Source: Hermatobates lingyangjiaoensis (taxonomy: Eukaryota; Arthropoda; Insecta; Hemiptera; Hermatobatidae). From it: 64,000 nt of DNA. The notes under the pieces were generated by a model that saw nothing but the letters and a program-made list of their open reading frames with translations, was not told the DNA's origin and did no database searches. Shown here in pieces: positions 38,341 to 46,357 of this stretch (positions are counted from its first letter, which is position 1; each line of letters begins with the position of its first letter). The stretch is taken from the NCBI GenBank assembly GCA_026182355.1, contig JAPFBL010000171.1, forward strand, positions 496,001 to 560,000. Direction: 5' to 3'. Both the position numbers and the translations under genes were made by a program.

Positions 38341-38513
38341 CTGTCGCCACTCACGCTAATTCCCACCATCTCAGTTTCAATGATTGTTTCACAGTCCAAG
38401 TTCTTAAACAAGTCCCCAGTGATAACAGACAAGTTACTTTAAAAGCTTCTGAGGAAGCCCACATTTGGCTCCTGGGGGCACGCTCGAAACCTGGCTTGAA
38501 TTTAAATCGTTAG
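38341..38513 (+). pseudogene. endonuclease C-terminus, right arm copy
   Basis: Last part of a PLE GIY-YIG domain: ATHANSHHLSFNDCF, KASEEAHIWLLGAR with the catalytic Glu region, and PGLNLNR before the stop at 38,511-38,513. It resembles the 4.6-4.8 kb copy. The conserved Cys and YVG part is absent because the copy is truncated at the palindrome centre. Confidence 0.75.
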
Positions 38514-38794
38514 TTTTTTATTTATTTATTTTTTAATTTTTTTTTTTATTTATTTATTTTATTTTTTTTTTAATATTTTTTTTTATTTTTAATTGTTCTG
38601 TATATTTTCTTTATTTTTTCTTTTCTTAACCTTTTTCTACCTTTCAAAAACTTTTTTTTTTTTTTTTTTTTTAATTTTTGCTCTCGACTTCCTAGTTCCT
38701 TTTTTATTTGTCTCCTTTGCGGCAGCACTGCTTTAGCCCTCACCCTGTGAGTTCTTCAGTTGACTGTCGTCCCTCCGTCAATTCACTTCTTCTC

Positions 38795-38826
38795 CTGAGG
38801 ACGACCGCCATTACGGTCGAAATATT
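38795..38826 (+). ncRNA. hammerhead-ribozyme-like motif, family A
   Basis: CTGAGGA, extra C, GACC/GGTC helix II around GCCATTAC, GAA, palindromic AUAU, U. Flanking helix I pairing is weaker (C-G, T-A, one mismatch, then T-A pairs). The extra C could instead pair with the G of GAA, extending helix II. Confidence 0.55.
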
Positions 38827-38884
38827 GAAAAGTGAGTCTTTGTTGTGTTTCTGTTCATGTGTCACTGCTTATTTTAATTGTTAT

Positions 38885-38938
38885 TTGTCCTGCCGGACCG
38901 TTTTTCGTTTATCATGGTATATATATATATATATATAT
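38885..38938. repeat. family A terminal hairpin and (TA)n
   Basis: TGTCCTGCCGGACCGTTTTT forms the short terminal hairpin of family A; TATCATGG and a (TA)n run (38,918-38,938) follow. Similar ends are at about 3787-3812 and 5140-5175. Confidence 0.7.
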
Positions 38939-39051
38939 ATTAAAATAAGCAGCAGCTTCTGCATTGACCAGTTTCTTGTTGACACTCTCTAGTTTTCGTA
39001 TCACTCTGCGGTGAGACTCTGGTAGCTTCCAAAGAAGGTTAGCAAAAGACA
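38939..39051 (-). pseudogene. inverted PLE N-terminal segment (left terminal repeat)
   Basis: Reverse copy of about 40,811-40,925. On the minus strand it encodes the VIRKLESVNKKL and NAEAAAYF motifs. It joins the RT frame at about 39,052-39,061. Confidence 0.75.
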
Positions 39052-39103
39052 TCATTATTAAGCTTTAAGACTCATTATTAGTCAAATTCCTACACCTACT
39101 TAC

Positions 39104-40519
39104 ATGCTGGCCAAAAAACTAAATGCTTTACTCTCACCGTTTGTACCCAAGGACTTTAGTCTCACCTCACCTACAGATTTCTTAGACTTGTTGAAAGGGG
39201 CAAGCCCAGTTGGCACCATGGCTTCTCTTGACGTGGAGTCCTTGTTCACCAATGTTCCGGTTGATAAAACGATACAGTACATTTTAGAAGAAATATACCC
39301 CATAAACTGCCAACCGAAGATCGACATCCCCAAAACAGACCTTAAGTTACTGCTTGAACTTTGCACGAAGGAGTCACCTTTTATTTCACCACAAGGGGCT
39401 ATGTATCAGCAGATAGATGGTGTTGCCATGGGTTCTCCCTTAGGGGTCTTGTTTGCAAATTTTTTCATGGGTAGAGTCGAGAGAGATTTATTTTCAAGAA
39501 CTAGCAAGCCATCTATTTATGCTAGATATGTGGACGATATCTTTGTCATGGCCGACAGTCAAGAGCAAATTGAACTGCTTAGAGTCCAGCTTGAAGGTGA
39601 GTCCGGGCTAAAACTCACCATAGACAGTAGCGTGAATGGCCAGTTGCCATTCCTCGACGTCTTGGTGAAGCAAGACAATCAAAGTTTTAGGACGGACGTA
39701 TATAGGAAACCCTCAAATATTGGGTTTTGTCTTAATGGCAATAGTGAGTGCCGTAACAGGTATAAAAAGGCCACTATTAATGCCTATATAAAAAGGGCAT
39801 TCACACATTGCAGCAGTTGGGACCTCATACATCAAGAGTTAGAACGTTCAACCCAGGTGCTAGTTAATAATGGTTTTTCGAACCAGGAGGTCGCCAACTC
39901 AATTAAAACATTTTGCAATAAATGGTATGCTAGTAACGAGACAGCCCCGCCTACAGGAGAGACCATCCGCCTGTTTTACAAAGGATACTTTAGTACGGAG
40001 CATAGACAAGAGGAACGTGCAATACAAAAACTTGTAAATAACAATATTCAGACTACCAACGAGCAGGACAAGATAAGGCTGACTATATATTATAGAAGTA
40101 AAAAGACATCGGACCTAATACTCCACAATAGACCGAGAACTGAGACCCCAGAGCTACAACGTAGTCACCTTGTGTATGAGTACAAATGCAATATAGGGGA
40201 CTGTGCAACCCTCCCATCCTCATACATAGGGATGACTACTACGAAGCTTTCACGGCGTCTAACTGTCCACCTGAGCACGGGGGCCCCTAAAAACCATACG
40301 GAGGACGCCCACCGAGTAAAACTGACAAGGCAGGCCCTGATTGAGGGCACTTCCATTCTACAAGTGCACCACGAGCCTAGCAGATTACATATACTGGAAG
40401 CCCTATATATTAAGGATTGCAACCCTAGTCTAAATATCCAAAGTAATGATTTCAACTCTGTGCCTAGTCTTAAGAATTTTGACAATACTTTCAAGCTTGT
40501 AAGGGAGACAGCGAGGTGA
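39104..40519 (+). CDS. Penelope-like reverse transcriptase with GIY-YIG endonuclease
   Basis: An intact 471-codon frame for the catalytic part of a PLE polyprotein, which copies element RNA into DNA and nicks the target. RT motifs: SLDVESLFTNVP (residues 41-52), QIDGVAMGSPLG (103-114), YVDDIFV (142-148, catalytic Asp pair) and LPFLDVLV (181-188). A connector with VYRKPSN and VNNGFSN follows. The GIY-YIG domain spans about 357-446: VYEYKC, paired Cys, SYIG (373-376), Arg385, the likely catalytic Glu432 in LEALYI, and LNIQ. The frame is open upstream to 39,062, where LRLIISQIPTPTY matches the conserved start of the RT fingers, so the ATG at 39,104 is a convenience start and the N-terminal third is lost. 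No internal stop or shift. It is the best-preserved PLE in the window and could be recently active, but cannot be autonomous as it stands. Confidence 0.85.
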   Translation: MLAKKLNALLSPFVPKDFSLTSPTDFLDLLKGASPVGTMASLDVESLFTNVPVDKTIQYILEEIYPINCQPKIDIPKTDLKLLLELCTKESPFISPQGAMYQQIDGVAMGSPLGVLFANFFMGRVERDLFSRTSKPSIYARYVDDIFVMADSQEQIELLRVQLEGESGLKLTIDSSVNGQLPFLDVLVKQDNQSFRTDVYRKPSNIGFCLNGNSECRNRYKKATINAYIKRAFTHCSSWDLIHQELERSTQVLVNNGFSNQEVANSIKTFCNKWYASNETAPPTGETIRLFYKGYFSTEHRQEERAIQKLVNNNIQTTNEQDKIRLTIYYRSKKTSDLILHNRPRTETPELQRSHLVYEYKCNIGDCATLPSSYIGMTTTKLSRRLTVHLSTGAPKNHTEDAHRVKLTRQALIEGTSILQVHHEPSRLHILEALYIKDCNPSLNIQSNDFNSVPSLKNFDNTFKLVRETAR

Positions 40520-40683
40520 ACGGACCGCAGGTAGTTTTTGGCCGACCCTGTCGCCATGCATACCTCCCCCTCCCCTCACTCCCACCTTAGATTCACTTCC
40601 TAAAGTACAGTAATTTTGTAGATATTGTTCAAGTATTTTATTTTAACTATAGTTTATTAGACTTAATTAATTTTAGTTTATAC

Positions 40684-40713
40684 CTGAAGATGGCGAATGA
40701 GAGCCGAAAGCTT
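40684..40713 (+). ncRNA. hammerhead-ribozyme-like motif, family B
   Basis: CTGAAGA, extra U, GGC/GCC helix II with loop GAATGAGA, GAA, palindromic AGCU, U. Flanks TAC and GTA pair as a short helix I. It lies between the endonuclease stop and the downstream N-terminal coding segment, where PLE hammerheads are expected. Confidence 0.6.
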
Positions 40714-40780
40714 GTACGTAATTTTATTTAGTTTGTTAATTTAGTGATTAAAACAGTGATTAAAATTTAGTTTTTCGTGT

Positions 40781-40956
40781 TTGACCTATGTTTAATGTGT
40801 GTGTTAATGTCTTTTGCTAACCTTCTTTGGAAGCTACCAGAGTCTCACCACAGAGTGATACGAAAACTAGAGAGTGTCAACAAGAAACTGGTCAATGCAG
40901 AAGCTGCTGCTTATTTTAATAACATATGCTTAAGGGAAGACCTGCTGCCTTTGTAC

Positions 40957-40967
<11 letters not shown>
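40781..40967 (+). pseudogene. Penelope-like N-terminal coding segment
   Basis: Frame includes VIRKLESVNKKL, NAEAAAYFN and LREDLLPLYTN, homologous to the fragments at 5.6, 11.3, 52.3 and 59.25 kb. It ends abruptly at (TA)n (about 40,962-40,992) just after LLPLYTN, the same point as the other copies. Confidence 0.75.
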
Positions 40968-40992
<25 letters not shown>

Positions 40993-40994
<2 letters not shown>

Positions 40995-41075
40995 ACAACG
41001 TCTAAACAACAGTAAAAATCAGAAAAATTATCATGATATTTCAACCAAAACAAGCAATTTCTGTCGGAGTTAAAA
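40993..41075 (-). mobile_element. family C terminus, decayed
   Basis: On the minus strand, AACTCCGACAGA, GCTTGTTTTGGTTGAA and ATATC echo the family C core with mutated boxes. It starts directly at (TA)n, as other family C copies do. Confidence 0.5.
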
Positions 41076-41241
41076 TGATCCGTACATAAAATTCATGCAC
41101 ACGTTTATACGTTCATTTTTTTACTGTATATATAAAATTGATATAATATATAATATCAATTATATAATAATTAATATTATATATAATAAATAATTAATAT
41201 ATAATATATAATATTGATTTATGCATTATACTATATATATA
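41076..41241. repeat. TA-rich DNA, gypsy target site
   Basis: Mostly A and T with TATAATATAAT-type text. The gypsy element inserted into its TATA tract at 41,241/41,242. Confidence 0.7.
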
Positions 41242-41415
41242 AGTTACGCGTGTCCGGGTAATGAATAGGTTTTTAAAAAAAAGGAATTTAAATAAACTAG
41301 CTCGCACGTGATTGAAGACAAGAATCGAGTTTTATTAGTCCGCTCCTTCTGTTTATAGGAGAGGCAATGTTGATACGGACTTCAACCCTCTAGTCTCTCG
41401 CGGGCCGGCATTACT
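41242..41415 (-). repeat. gypsy 3' LTR
   Basis: 174 bp, 99.4% identical to the other LTR; the one difference noticed is C versus T in the CGTGTC(C/T)GGG segment. Ends are AGT...ACT. The short length is unusual for gypsy elements. Confidence 0.9.
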
Positions 41416-41430
41416 GCCCCCTCCCAGTCC
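41416..41430 (-). promoter_or_regulatory. polypurine tract
   Basis: On the minus strand GGGAGGGGGCA immediately precedes the 3' LTR, the expected plus-strand DNA primer position. Confidence 0.8.
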
Positions 41431-41672
41431 TTATCAACAATGCTCTCCGTACAAGTGTCTGAGTTATATCATAAAATAACAAAACAAAACTTGACTCTAA
41501 ACATAAGAAATGAATATAATGTTTTAACATTCAAAAATAAAATGACGTCCACACAAGTAACTGAATTAACATTGTTTATAGAAATTACAGAAATAACAAA
41601 AGATGAACTTCTATGATTATTTGTACAAAACAAAAATAACAAAATTAACAAAGGTAAACACACATAACTACA

Positions 41673-43211
41673 CTATATCGTTCGCACCATTGGTGGGATT
41701 TTCCTTCTCACCCGTCGCAGTTCCTGAAAATGAACTATTTCTTGTTTCAGGGTGTCCGTTCCTATCCTCCATATCTGTGCTCTGTACCGTGGTAACGTTG
41801 CGAGTACTTCGTATGGCCCTACGTATCTCGGGTCCGATTTCCTTCGCTTCTGCCTATTCAGTTTATATACGAAGTCCCCTTCTTGTATCAACCCTACTGT
41901 TTCTTCTGCTTTCCTTTGATTATATTGCTTGGTCCATCTTTCTTTTGCTGCTTTGACTCTATTATGTAACCTTTGTGGATCCGCTTCCTTTTTCCGCAAT
42001 TCAAATGGTGTTGCCTCTGTGATCGAGTGAATACTACTGTTGTATGCTAGGACCGCTCTGGCCATTGCCACATGACCCTTTATGTTTTTTGCATCAGCCA
42101 ATAACTGCAAGTGTTCCGTTAGAGTGTTATGTAGTCTCTCTATTGCTCCGTGGGACCTTGGATGACCCGGTGTACACCAATGGGGGTTTACATTGAATTC
42201 TTTTAACAGGGTTTTTATTTTAACGTTGTTGAACTCTCGCCCTCTGTCCATATAGATCGTTCTCGGGCAGTCAAACGTGGCCAAATACGACAGCAATGCC
42301 TCTTCTGTACTTTCACTTGATTTACTTGTTAGTGGCCATGCTGAGGCTAACTTCGTTAGTCTATCTATTGTTGTTAAATATTTGTTTCCGTCGTATGTAA
42401 ATATATCAATTTCTAGCTCCTCAAAGGGTCCCTCGGGCGTCTGACTTTGTAATAATGGAGGTACAAGTGGTACTCTTTCATACTTCCTCCTTTTGCATAT
42501 TTCACAGTCCTTTATCACTTGGGCTATCCTCTTGCCCATTTGGAGCCAGTAATGCGACCTCTGTAGATGTTTAAGGGTCTCTGTGACACCACGATGGTTG
42601 GTTTTTCCCCTGTGATAATTTAGGATGACCTCTTTCTGCTGCTCTTCGTCTTCTACCGTTTCTACCTGGTTCTTACAGATTATGAAATGAGCTCCTTGTC
42701 TCAGCTCTCTTTCCTGAATTAGTCGGAGTAGTCTATTTTCAAGTTCTTGTGATTCTATAAAGAAATGGTATACCTTTCCTGGCACTGTTAGTTGGTTTAT
42801 GATTGTACTTAATTGTTCGTTGTTCGCTTTCGTTCCTCCTGTAATAATATTTATTTTTAAGTGGCCATATTTGTGCAATTGGGTGTTTATTATTTCTTCT
42901 GTGTCGTCTTTCATAATTATTTGATTTCTCTTGTTGTTTATTATATCCTGACTAATCTCAGCTTCCGGTCCATTTCGTTGTTCTTGGTCTTCATCTGCGT
43001 CTGGTGTCCAGTTGGCGAAGAACTCTCGCACGTCCCTGGAGGTACTTGGCTCTCTCGTACTACTTCTCGTAATGACGTTGACGTTTCTGGACAAACAGTC
43101 GGCTACTTGATTATCAACGCCCTTTACGTGCTGGACCCTGAAGTTGTATGCAGCTATCCTTTCTTTCCACTTTGCTATCCGGGCTGACGTCTCCTTTAAA
43201 TTCCGATCCAC
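41673..43211 (-). CDS. gypsy RNase H C-terminus and integrase (broken pol, third part)
   Basis: A 512-codon frame. Residues 1-45 finish RNase H (YNFRVQHVKG, NQVADCLSR with the last catalytic Asp). Integrase has the zinc-binding HHCC segment (His200, His206, Cys236, Cys239) and the DDE triad Asp269 (EIDIFTYDG), Asp322 (YMDRGREF) and Glu358 (GAIERLH), with 35 residues between the last two as is typical. A YVGPYEV motif near residue 445 is a GPY/F module; there is no chromodomain. It integrates element cDNA into chromosomes. It is separated from the upstream pol frame by a one-base shift at a G run near 43,205. Confidence 0.9.
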   Translation of the reverse strand: MDRNLKETSARIAKWKERIAAYNFRVQHVKGVDNQVADCLSRNVNVITRSSTREPSTSRDVREFFANWTPDADEDQEQRNGPEAEISQDIINNKRNQIIMKDDTEEIINTQLHKYGHLKINIITGGTKANNEQLSTIINQLTVPGKVYHFFIESQELENRLLRLIQERELRQGAHFIICKNQVETVEDEEQQKEVILNYHRGKTNHRGVTETLKHLQRSHYWLQMGKRIAQVIKDCEICKRRKYERVPLVPPLLQSQTPEGPFEELEIDIFTYDGNKYLTTIDRLTKLASAWPLTSKSSESTEEALLSYLATFDCPRTIYMDRGREFNNVKIKTLLKEFNVNPHWCTPGHPRSHGAIERLHNTLTEHLQLLADAKNIKGHVAMARAVLAYNSSIHSITEATPFELRKKEADPQRLHNRVKAAKERWTKQYNQRKAEETVGLIQEGDFVYKLNRQKRRKSDPRYVGPYEVLATLPRYRAQIWRIGTDTLKQEIVHFQELRRVRRKIPPMVRTI

Positions 43212-43396
43212 ATTAGGGGCCTATGATCTGTTCTAATAGTGAACTCAGCCGCAAAAAGGTAGGGTCGGAAATGTTCTACAGTCCACACTATGCCTAACAT
43301 TTCCCTTTCTATTGTGCTATACCTTTTTTCTGCTGGTGATAATTTTCTGCTGGCGTAGGCTATTGGTCGCTCTCCCTGGATAGTTTCCTGCATCAA
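43196..43396 (-). CDS. gypsy RNase H central part (broken pol, second part)
   Basis: A short frame between two shifts: AYASRKLSPAEKRYS, then TIEREMLGIVW, then RTDHRPLMW, the middle of the retrotransposon RNase H domain including a catalytic Asp. It joins the flanking frames through single-base shifts at G runs (about 43,398 and 43,205). Confidence 0.85.
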   Translation of the reverse strand: MMQETIQGERPIAYASRKLSPAEKRYSTIEREMLGIVWTVEHFRPYLFAAEFTIRTDHRPLMWIGI

Positions 43397-44925
43397 GACT
43401 CCCCGATAGCTTCTTGACTGGCATCTGTCATTACAATGAATGGTTTGTTTAGGTCAGGAAATTGGAGCAACAGCGGGCCCCGCAACGCCTTCTTACACTG
43501 CTCCACTGCTTCTCTTAGATCTTCTGTTTGTATAAACTTCTTTCCTTTCTTTAAACTGTCCGTCAAGGGGTTCGTGATTGCTGCAAAGTCCTTTACGTAC
43601 CTTCTATAGAAACCTATCATACCTAGAAAAGCCCTGATGTCTTTGGGTCCCTTTGGATAGGGTAATCGATCTATTGCTTCAACCTTCTTAGGGTCGGGTC
43701 TTACTCCTTCACCTGAGATAAGGTGCCCCATAAATCTAACCTCTTTTTGATATAAGCGGGTTTTATCCATCGCTACCTTTAAGCCAAAGTCCCTTATTCT
43801 TTTCAGCACCCTTGTAACATGTTCCTTATGCTCTTCTATTGACTTACTGAACATTATGATGTCATCCATGTAGATTTGCGTAAAGTCTTCTCCCAGTCCT
43901 TCAAGCAGTTCATCCATGAGGCGTTGGAACGTGGAAGGCGCATTCCTTAGGCCAAAGGGCATCCTCAAAAATTCGAAGTGGCCTCTATCGAACGTAAAGG
44001 CCGTCTTCTCGACATCTCTCGGGTGCATCCTAATCTGGTGATACCCGGCCTTGAGGTCGAAGGTACTGAATACAGTTGCTCCTGCCATATGGTCGAGTAT
44101 GTCTTCTATCCTTGGCAGAGGGTATCTTTCAAGCTTAGTGTACTTATTTAACTCTCTAAAATCTACTACCAACCGGTATTTAGGGGGTTTACCCTCCTCG
44201 ACCTTTTTCGGGACCAGCCAAATAGGGCTCGAAAATTGCGACTTAGACCTCTGTATTATGCCCTGGTCCAGCATTTCCTTTATTTGCTCCTGCATTATCT
44301 TTTTCAATTGGTGTGGGTACCTTCTAGGTTTCACGTAAACAACTGTACCTTCAGGGAGTTCTATTTGGTGTTTGACCCTACCTGTAGCTGATAACCTCTG
44401 TCCTTCACTATAGAATACTTTTTCAAATTCTTTCATTAATTCACTCACCTGATGTTCTCCTGGTATCACTTTTCCACAGTTTACCGTTATTCTCTTCCCT
44501 GGTTTAACTCTCCCTTCCACGAAGTATTTCCTTTTTCCTAGTTTAATGTCCCACTTCCCTCTTTTACACTCAGGTTTTGCATTGATTCTCTCCAAAAAGT
44601 CGCACCCTAGAATAACTCCATATTTCTGGGTCTCTAAGTGGGTCACATGCACTTTCATCTCCAAGGTCTCTCCTATTAATTCTCCCATCTCTACCTGTAA
44701 TTCGCCTACCAGGCTCTTCCTTCCTGCCATGGTGACCAAGGTGCAGTTGCACGGTGTCAGCCCTGAATAATTGTCCATCCTTTTTGCCACTTCATTGTCC
44801 ATAATTGTGCTATCTGACCCTGTATCTACCAAACACTTAGTCTTCCATTTGGGAAAAAAAAATATAGGGAGCTTACCTCTTATGCTATTCCTCTGTTGCT
44901 CGCCTATATACCTCTCGCCTAACCT
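43393..44925 (-). CDS. gypsy protease and reverse transcriptase (broken pol, first part)
   Basis: The frame is open from the stop at 44,926. It starts with the aspartic protease (LVDTGSDS, then VILGCDF) and continues into RT: IIQRSKSQFSSPIWLVPKK, YRLVVDFRELN, FSTFDLKAGYHQIRM, RMPFGLRNAPSTF, the YMDD active site at 43,861-43,872, FMGHLIS and FLGMIGFYRRY. It ends in the first RNase H motif (VMTDASQEA), where a one-base shift at a G run breaks the frame. The product would mature gag-pol and copy element RNA. It is in the same frame as the end of gag, separated by one TGA. Confidence 0.9.
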   Translation of the reverse strand, partial: RLGERYIGEQQRNSIRGKLPIFFFPKWKTKCLVDTGSDSTIMDNEVAKRMDNYSGLTPCNCTLVTMAGRKSLVGELQVEMGELIGETLEMKVHVTHLETQKYGVILGCDFLERINAKPECKRGKWDIKLGKRKYFVEGRVKPGKRITVNCGKVIPGEHQVSELMKEFEKVFYSEGQRLSATGRVKHQIELPEGTVVYVKPRRYPHQLKKIMQEQIKEMLDQGIIQRSKSQFSSPIWLVPKKVEEGKPPKYRLVVDFRELNKYTKLERYPLPRIEDILDHMAGATVFSTFDLKAGYHQIRMHPRDVEKTAFTFDRGHFEFLRMPFGLRNAPSTFQRLMDELLEGLGEDFTQIYMDDIIMFSKSIEEHKEHVTRVLKRIRDFGLKVAMDKTRLYQKEVRFMGHLISGEGVRPDPKKVEAIDRLPYPKGPKDIRAFLGMIGFYRRYVKDFAAITNPLTDSLKKGKKFIQTEDLREAVEQCKKALRGPLLLQFPDLNKPFIVMTDASQEAIGES

Positions 44926-46114
44926 TCAATCCTTCTTCCTCTTCTCTCGAATAGCGATCCTCCCACCACGAGTCTCTTCCAGTGAAGGCCACTTCCCTCG
45001 CTCGTACCAGCGCTCGTGTCGTTCTATCGATGTCTCTTGCTCCGACCCTGTTGACTCTGATGAGCTCCCGTCCTCTGAAGAGCCTTCCCCTTTTTGTCTT
45101 CTCCTGCCCCACATCTTCTCCGCCGGGTTGTGTTAACTTCCATGGGCTCATCTCTTGGTGTTGGTCTATACTGTTTCGTTCGTGGTCTCTCCTTGCGATA
45201 TAAATACGGACACTCTCGCGCGAAGTGACCGAGTTCACCACACTCCCAACATCCTCTTCTTACTGGCTTCTCTCTTCGCGTGTAGCCTCCCACTGCCTCA
45301 TAGCTGTTCCTCCTGGCTTGAGATCTTCTCTCTTCAAAACGTCCCCGTGGCTTCCTCTCCTGTGAATACCTCCCTTGTCCTCGATCTCATAGGCTCTTGC
45401 TCTGAATTGCCTATCCTGAGGTACTCTCCTCCTGGTCACAACTGCCCATCCTCCTTCTGACTTCCCTCTGTATATAACACCGTTATCTTCTCGGTCCATT
45501 TCTTCCTCCCGGATGGCATTAATTGTCTCCTCGAAACTAGTGGGCTTCATGATACGGAGGGCCATTCTCACTCGTTCTGGAGCTGCCTTGAGGAGAATTT
45601 CACTGGCTATCTCTTCATATATCGTCGTTCTCCATTTCGCTTCTTGACTGTCTGTGCACTTTTCATTTATCTTCATAGTTAATTTCCTTGTCGCATCCCC
45701 AATCTGCGCCCGAACTCAGCGCAGGTCTCACCATTCTCCTTCCGCATTTCAAAAATTTTTAGCGCACTTCTAGCTACAGGCTTTGCGGCTCCAGCATATC
45801 TGTCCTTAAGGGCTGCTCGCACCGCACTCCACTCCGCACAAAACGTAAGTCCTAACTCCAGCATCACCGTAAGGCTGACCCTGGCGAGGAAGTAGGTCTT
45901 GATGTTCTTGTCTGTAGCTGGGTCTAGTTGAGTTGTGACTAACTGCTCGTTGATGGAGTCCATTCTCTCTATGAACAAGTCCAACTCTCGAGCATCACCT
46001 CGAACCTCTTTATCGAATTTAATAGGTTCATCAGGTACCTGCTTTTGCTACTCTCGCTTGTTCTATTTTCACTGCGAGCCTAACATCGGCTCCTGTTGTC
46101 TGTTTACTCGTCAT
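44926..46114 (-). pseudogene. gypsy gag with zinc knuckle, frame broken
   Basis: Starts at an ATG at 46,112-46,114, about 70 bp after the primer site, and ends at the TGA at 44,926-44,928. Recognisable parts are a capsid-like helical region (YFLARVSLTVMLELG, ARSALKIFEMRKE, about 45,690-45,990) and a CCHC knuckle CWECGELGHFAREC (about 45,210-45,251), followed by an acidic/basic tail. Four one-base shifts, each at a short homopolymer run (near 46,030, 45,690, 45,275 and 45,130), split it. Gag would package the element RNA. Confidence 0.8.
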
Positions 46115-46164
46115 GTTGGTTTCTACACTGGACACAACACTACACTATTAAACAGTTGGCGAAT

Positions 46165-46184
46165 GATCCCGGGTTTCGGCACCA
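46165..46184 (-). promoter_or_regulatory. primer binding site, tRNA-Phe
   Basis: Read on the plus strand, 20 bases match the 3' end of animal tRNA-Phe including the added CCA (GATCCCGGGTTTCGGCACCA). The minus-strand RNA would pair with this tRNA to prime first-strand synthesis. It abuts the 5' LTR with no spacer, sharing one base. Confidence 0.85.
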
Positions 46185-46357
46185 GTTACGCGTGTCTGGG
46201 TAATGAATAGGTTTTTAAAAAAAAGGAATTTAAATAAACTAGCTCGCACGTGATTGAAGACAAGAATCGAGTTTTATTAGTCCGCTCCTTCTGTTTATAG
46301 GAGAGGCAATGTTGATACGGACTTCAACCCTCTAGTCTCTCGCGGGCCGGCATTACT
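46184..46357 (-). repeat. gypsy 5' LTR
   Basis: 174 bp partner of the 41,242-41,415 LTR. It should hold the promoter and polyadenylation signals (an AATAAA is readable on the plus strand), but I cannot place the transcription start. Confidence 0.9.

Larger units (their letters stand above)
37766..38884. mobile_element. 1.1 kb near-perfect palindrome of Penelope-like family A
   Basis: Positions 37,766-38,308 and 38,338-38,884 are inverted copies with almost no differences. Each arm holds, from centre outward, the last 55-60 codons of the GIY-YIG endonuclease, a very A/T-rich untranslated stretch, a GCGGCAGCACTGC segment, and the ribozyme-like core. The 29 bp centre is a CTGTCC tandem. (TA)n lies on the left; the right end continues into a GTCC/GGACC hairpin and then (TA)n. 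The lack of divergence indicates recent formation. Confidence 0.85.
38939..40967 (+). mobile_element. Penelope-like element, family B, with inverted terminal segments
   Basis: Bounded on both sides by (TA)n. Order: an inverted N-terminal coding segment (38,939-39,051), the RT-endonuclease frame entered after its 5' part is lost (about 39,062-40,519), a C-rich 3' untranslated region, a ribozyme-like core (40,684-40,713), and the N-terminal coding start in direct orientation (to 40,967). The first and last segments form terminal inverted repeats of about 113 bp. Coding start placed downstream of the endonuclease fits the permuted, pseudo-LTR organisation described for PLEs. Confidence 0.8.
41242..46357 (-). 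mobile_element. Ty3/gypsy LTR retrotransposon, about 5.1 kb
   Basis: Complete element on the minus strand: 5' LTR (46,184-46,357), tRNA-Phe primer site, gag with a zinc knuckle, pol in the order protease, RT, RNase H, integrase, a polypurine tract and 3' LTR (41,242-41,415). Integrase after RNase H defines Ty3/gypsy. There is no env-like frame between integrase and the 3' LTR. The LTRs differ at one of 174 positions, so insertion was recent, yet the coding region has about six one-base frame breaks. The likely target duplication is TATA, ambiguous in TA repeats. Confidence 0.92.

Noticed and set aside
41415..41673. env gene of an endogenous retrovirus downstream of integrase
   Set aside because: Only about 257 bp lie between the integrase stop and the 3' LTR, with no long frame; the element is env-less.
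42861..43187. plus-strand open frames across the gypsy pol region
   Set aside because: They are antisense shadows of integrase and RT, without motifs of their own.
46165..46184. tRNA-Phe gene
   Set aside because: Only the last 17 bases plus CCA are present, and CCA is not encoded in animal nuclear tRNA genes. It lies at the LTR edge, so it is a retrotransposon primer site.
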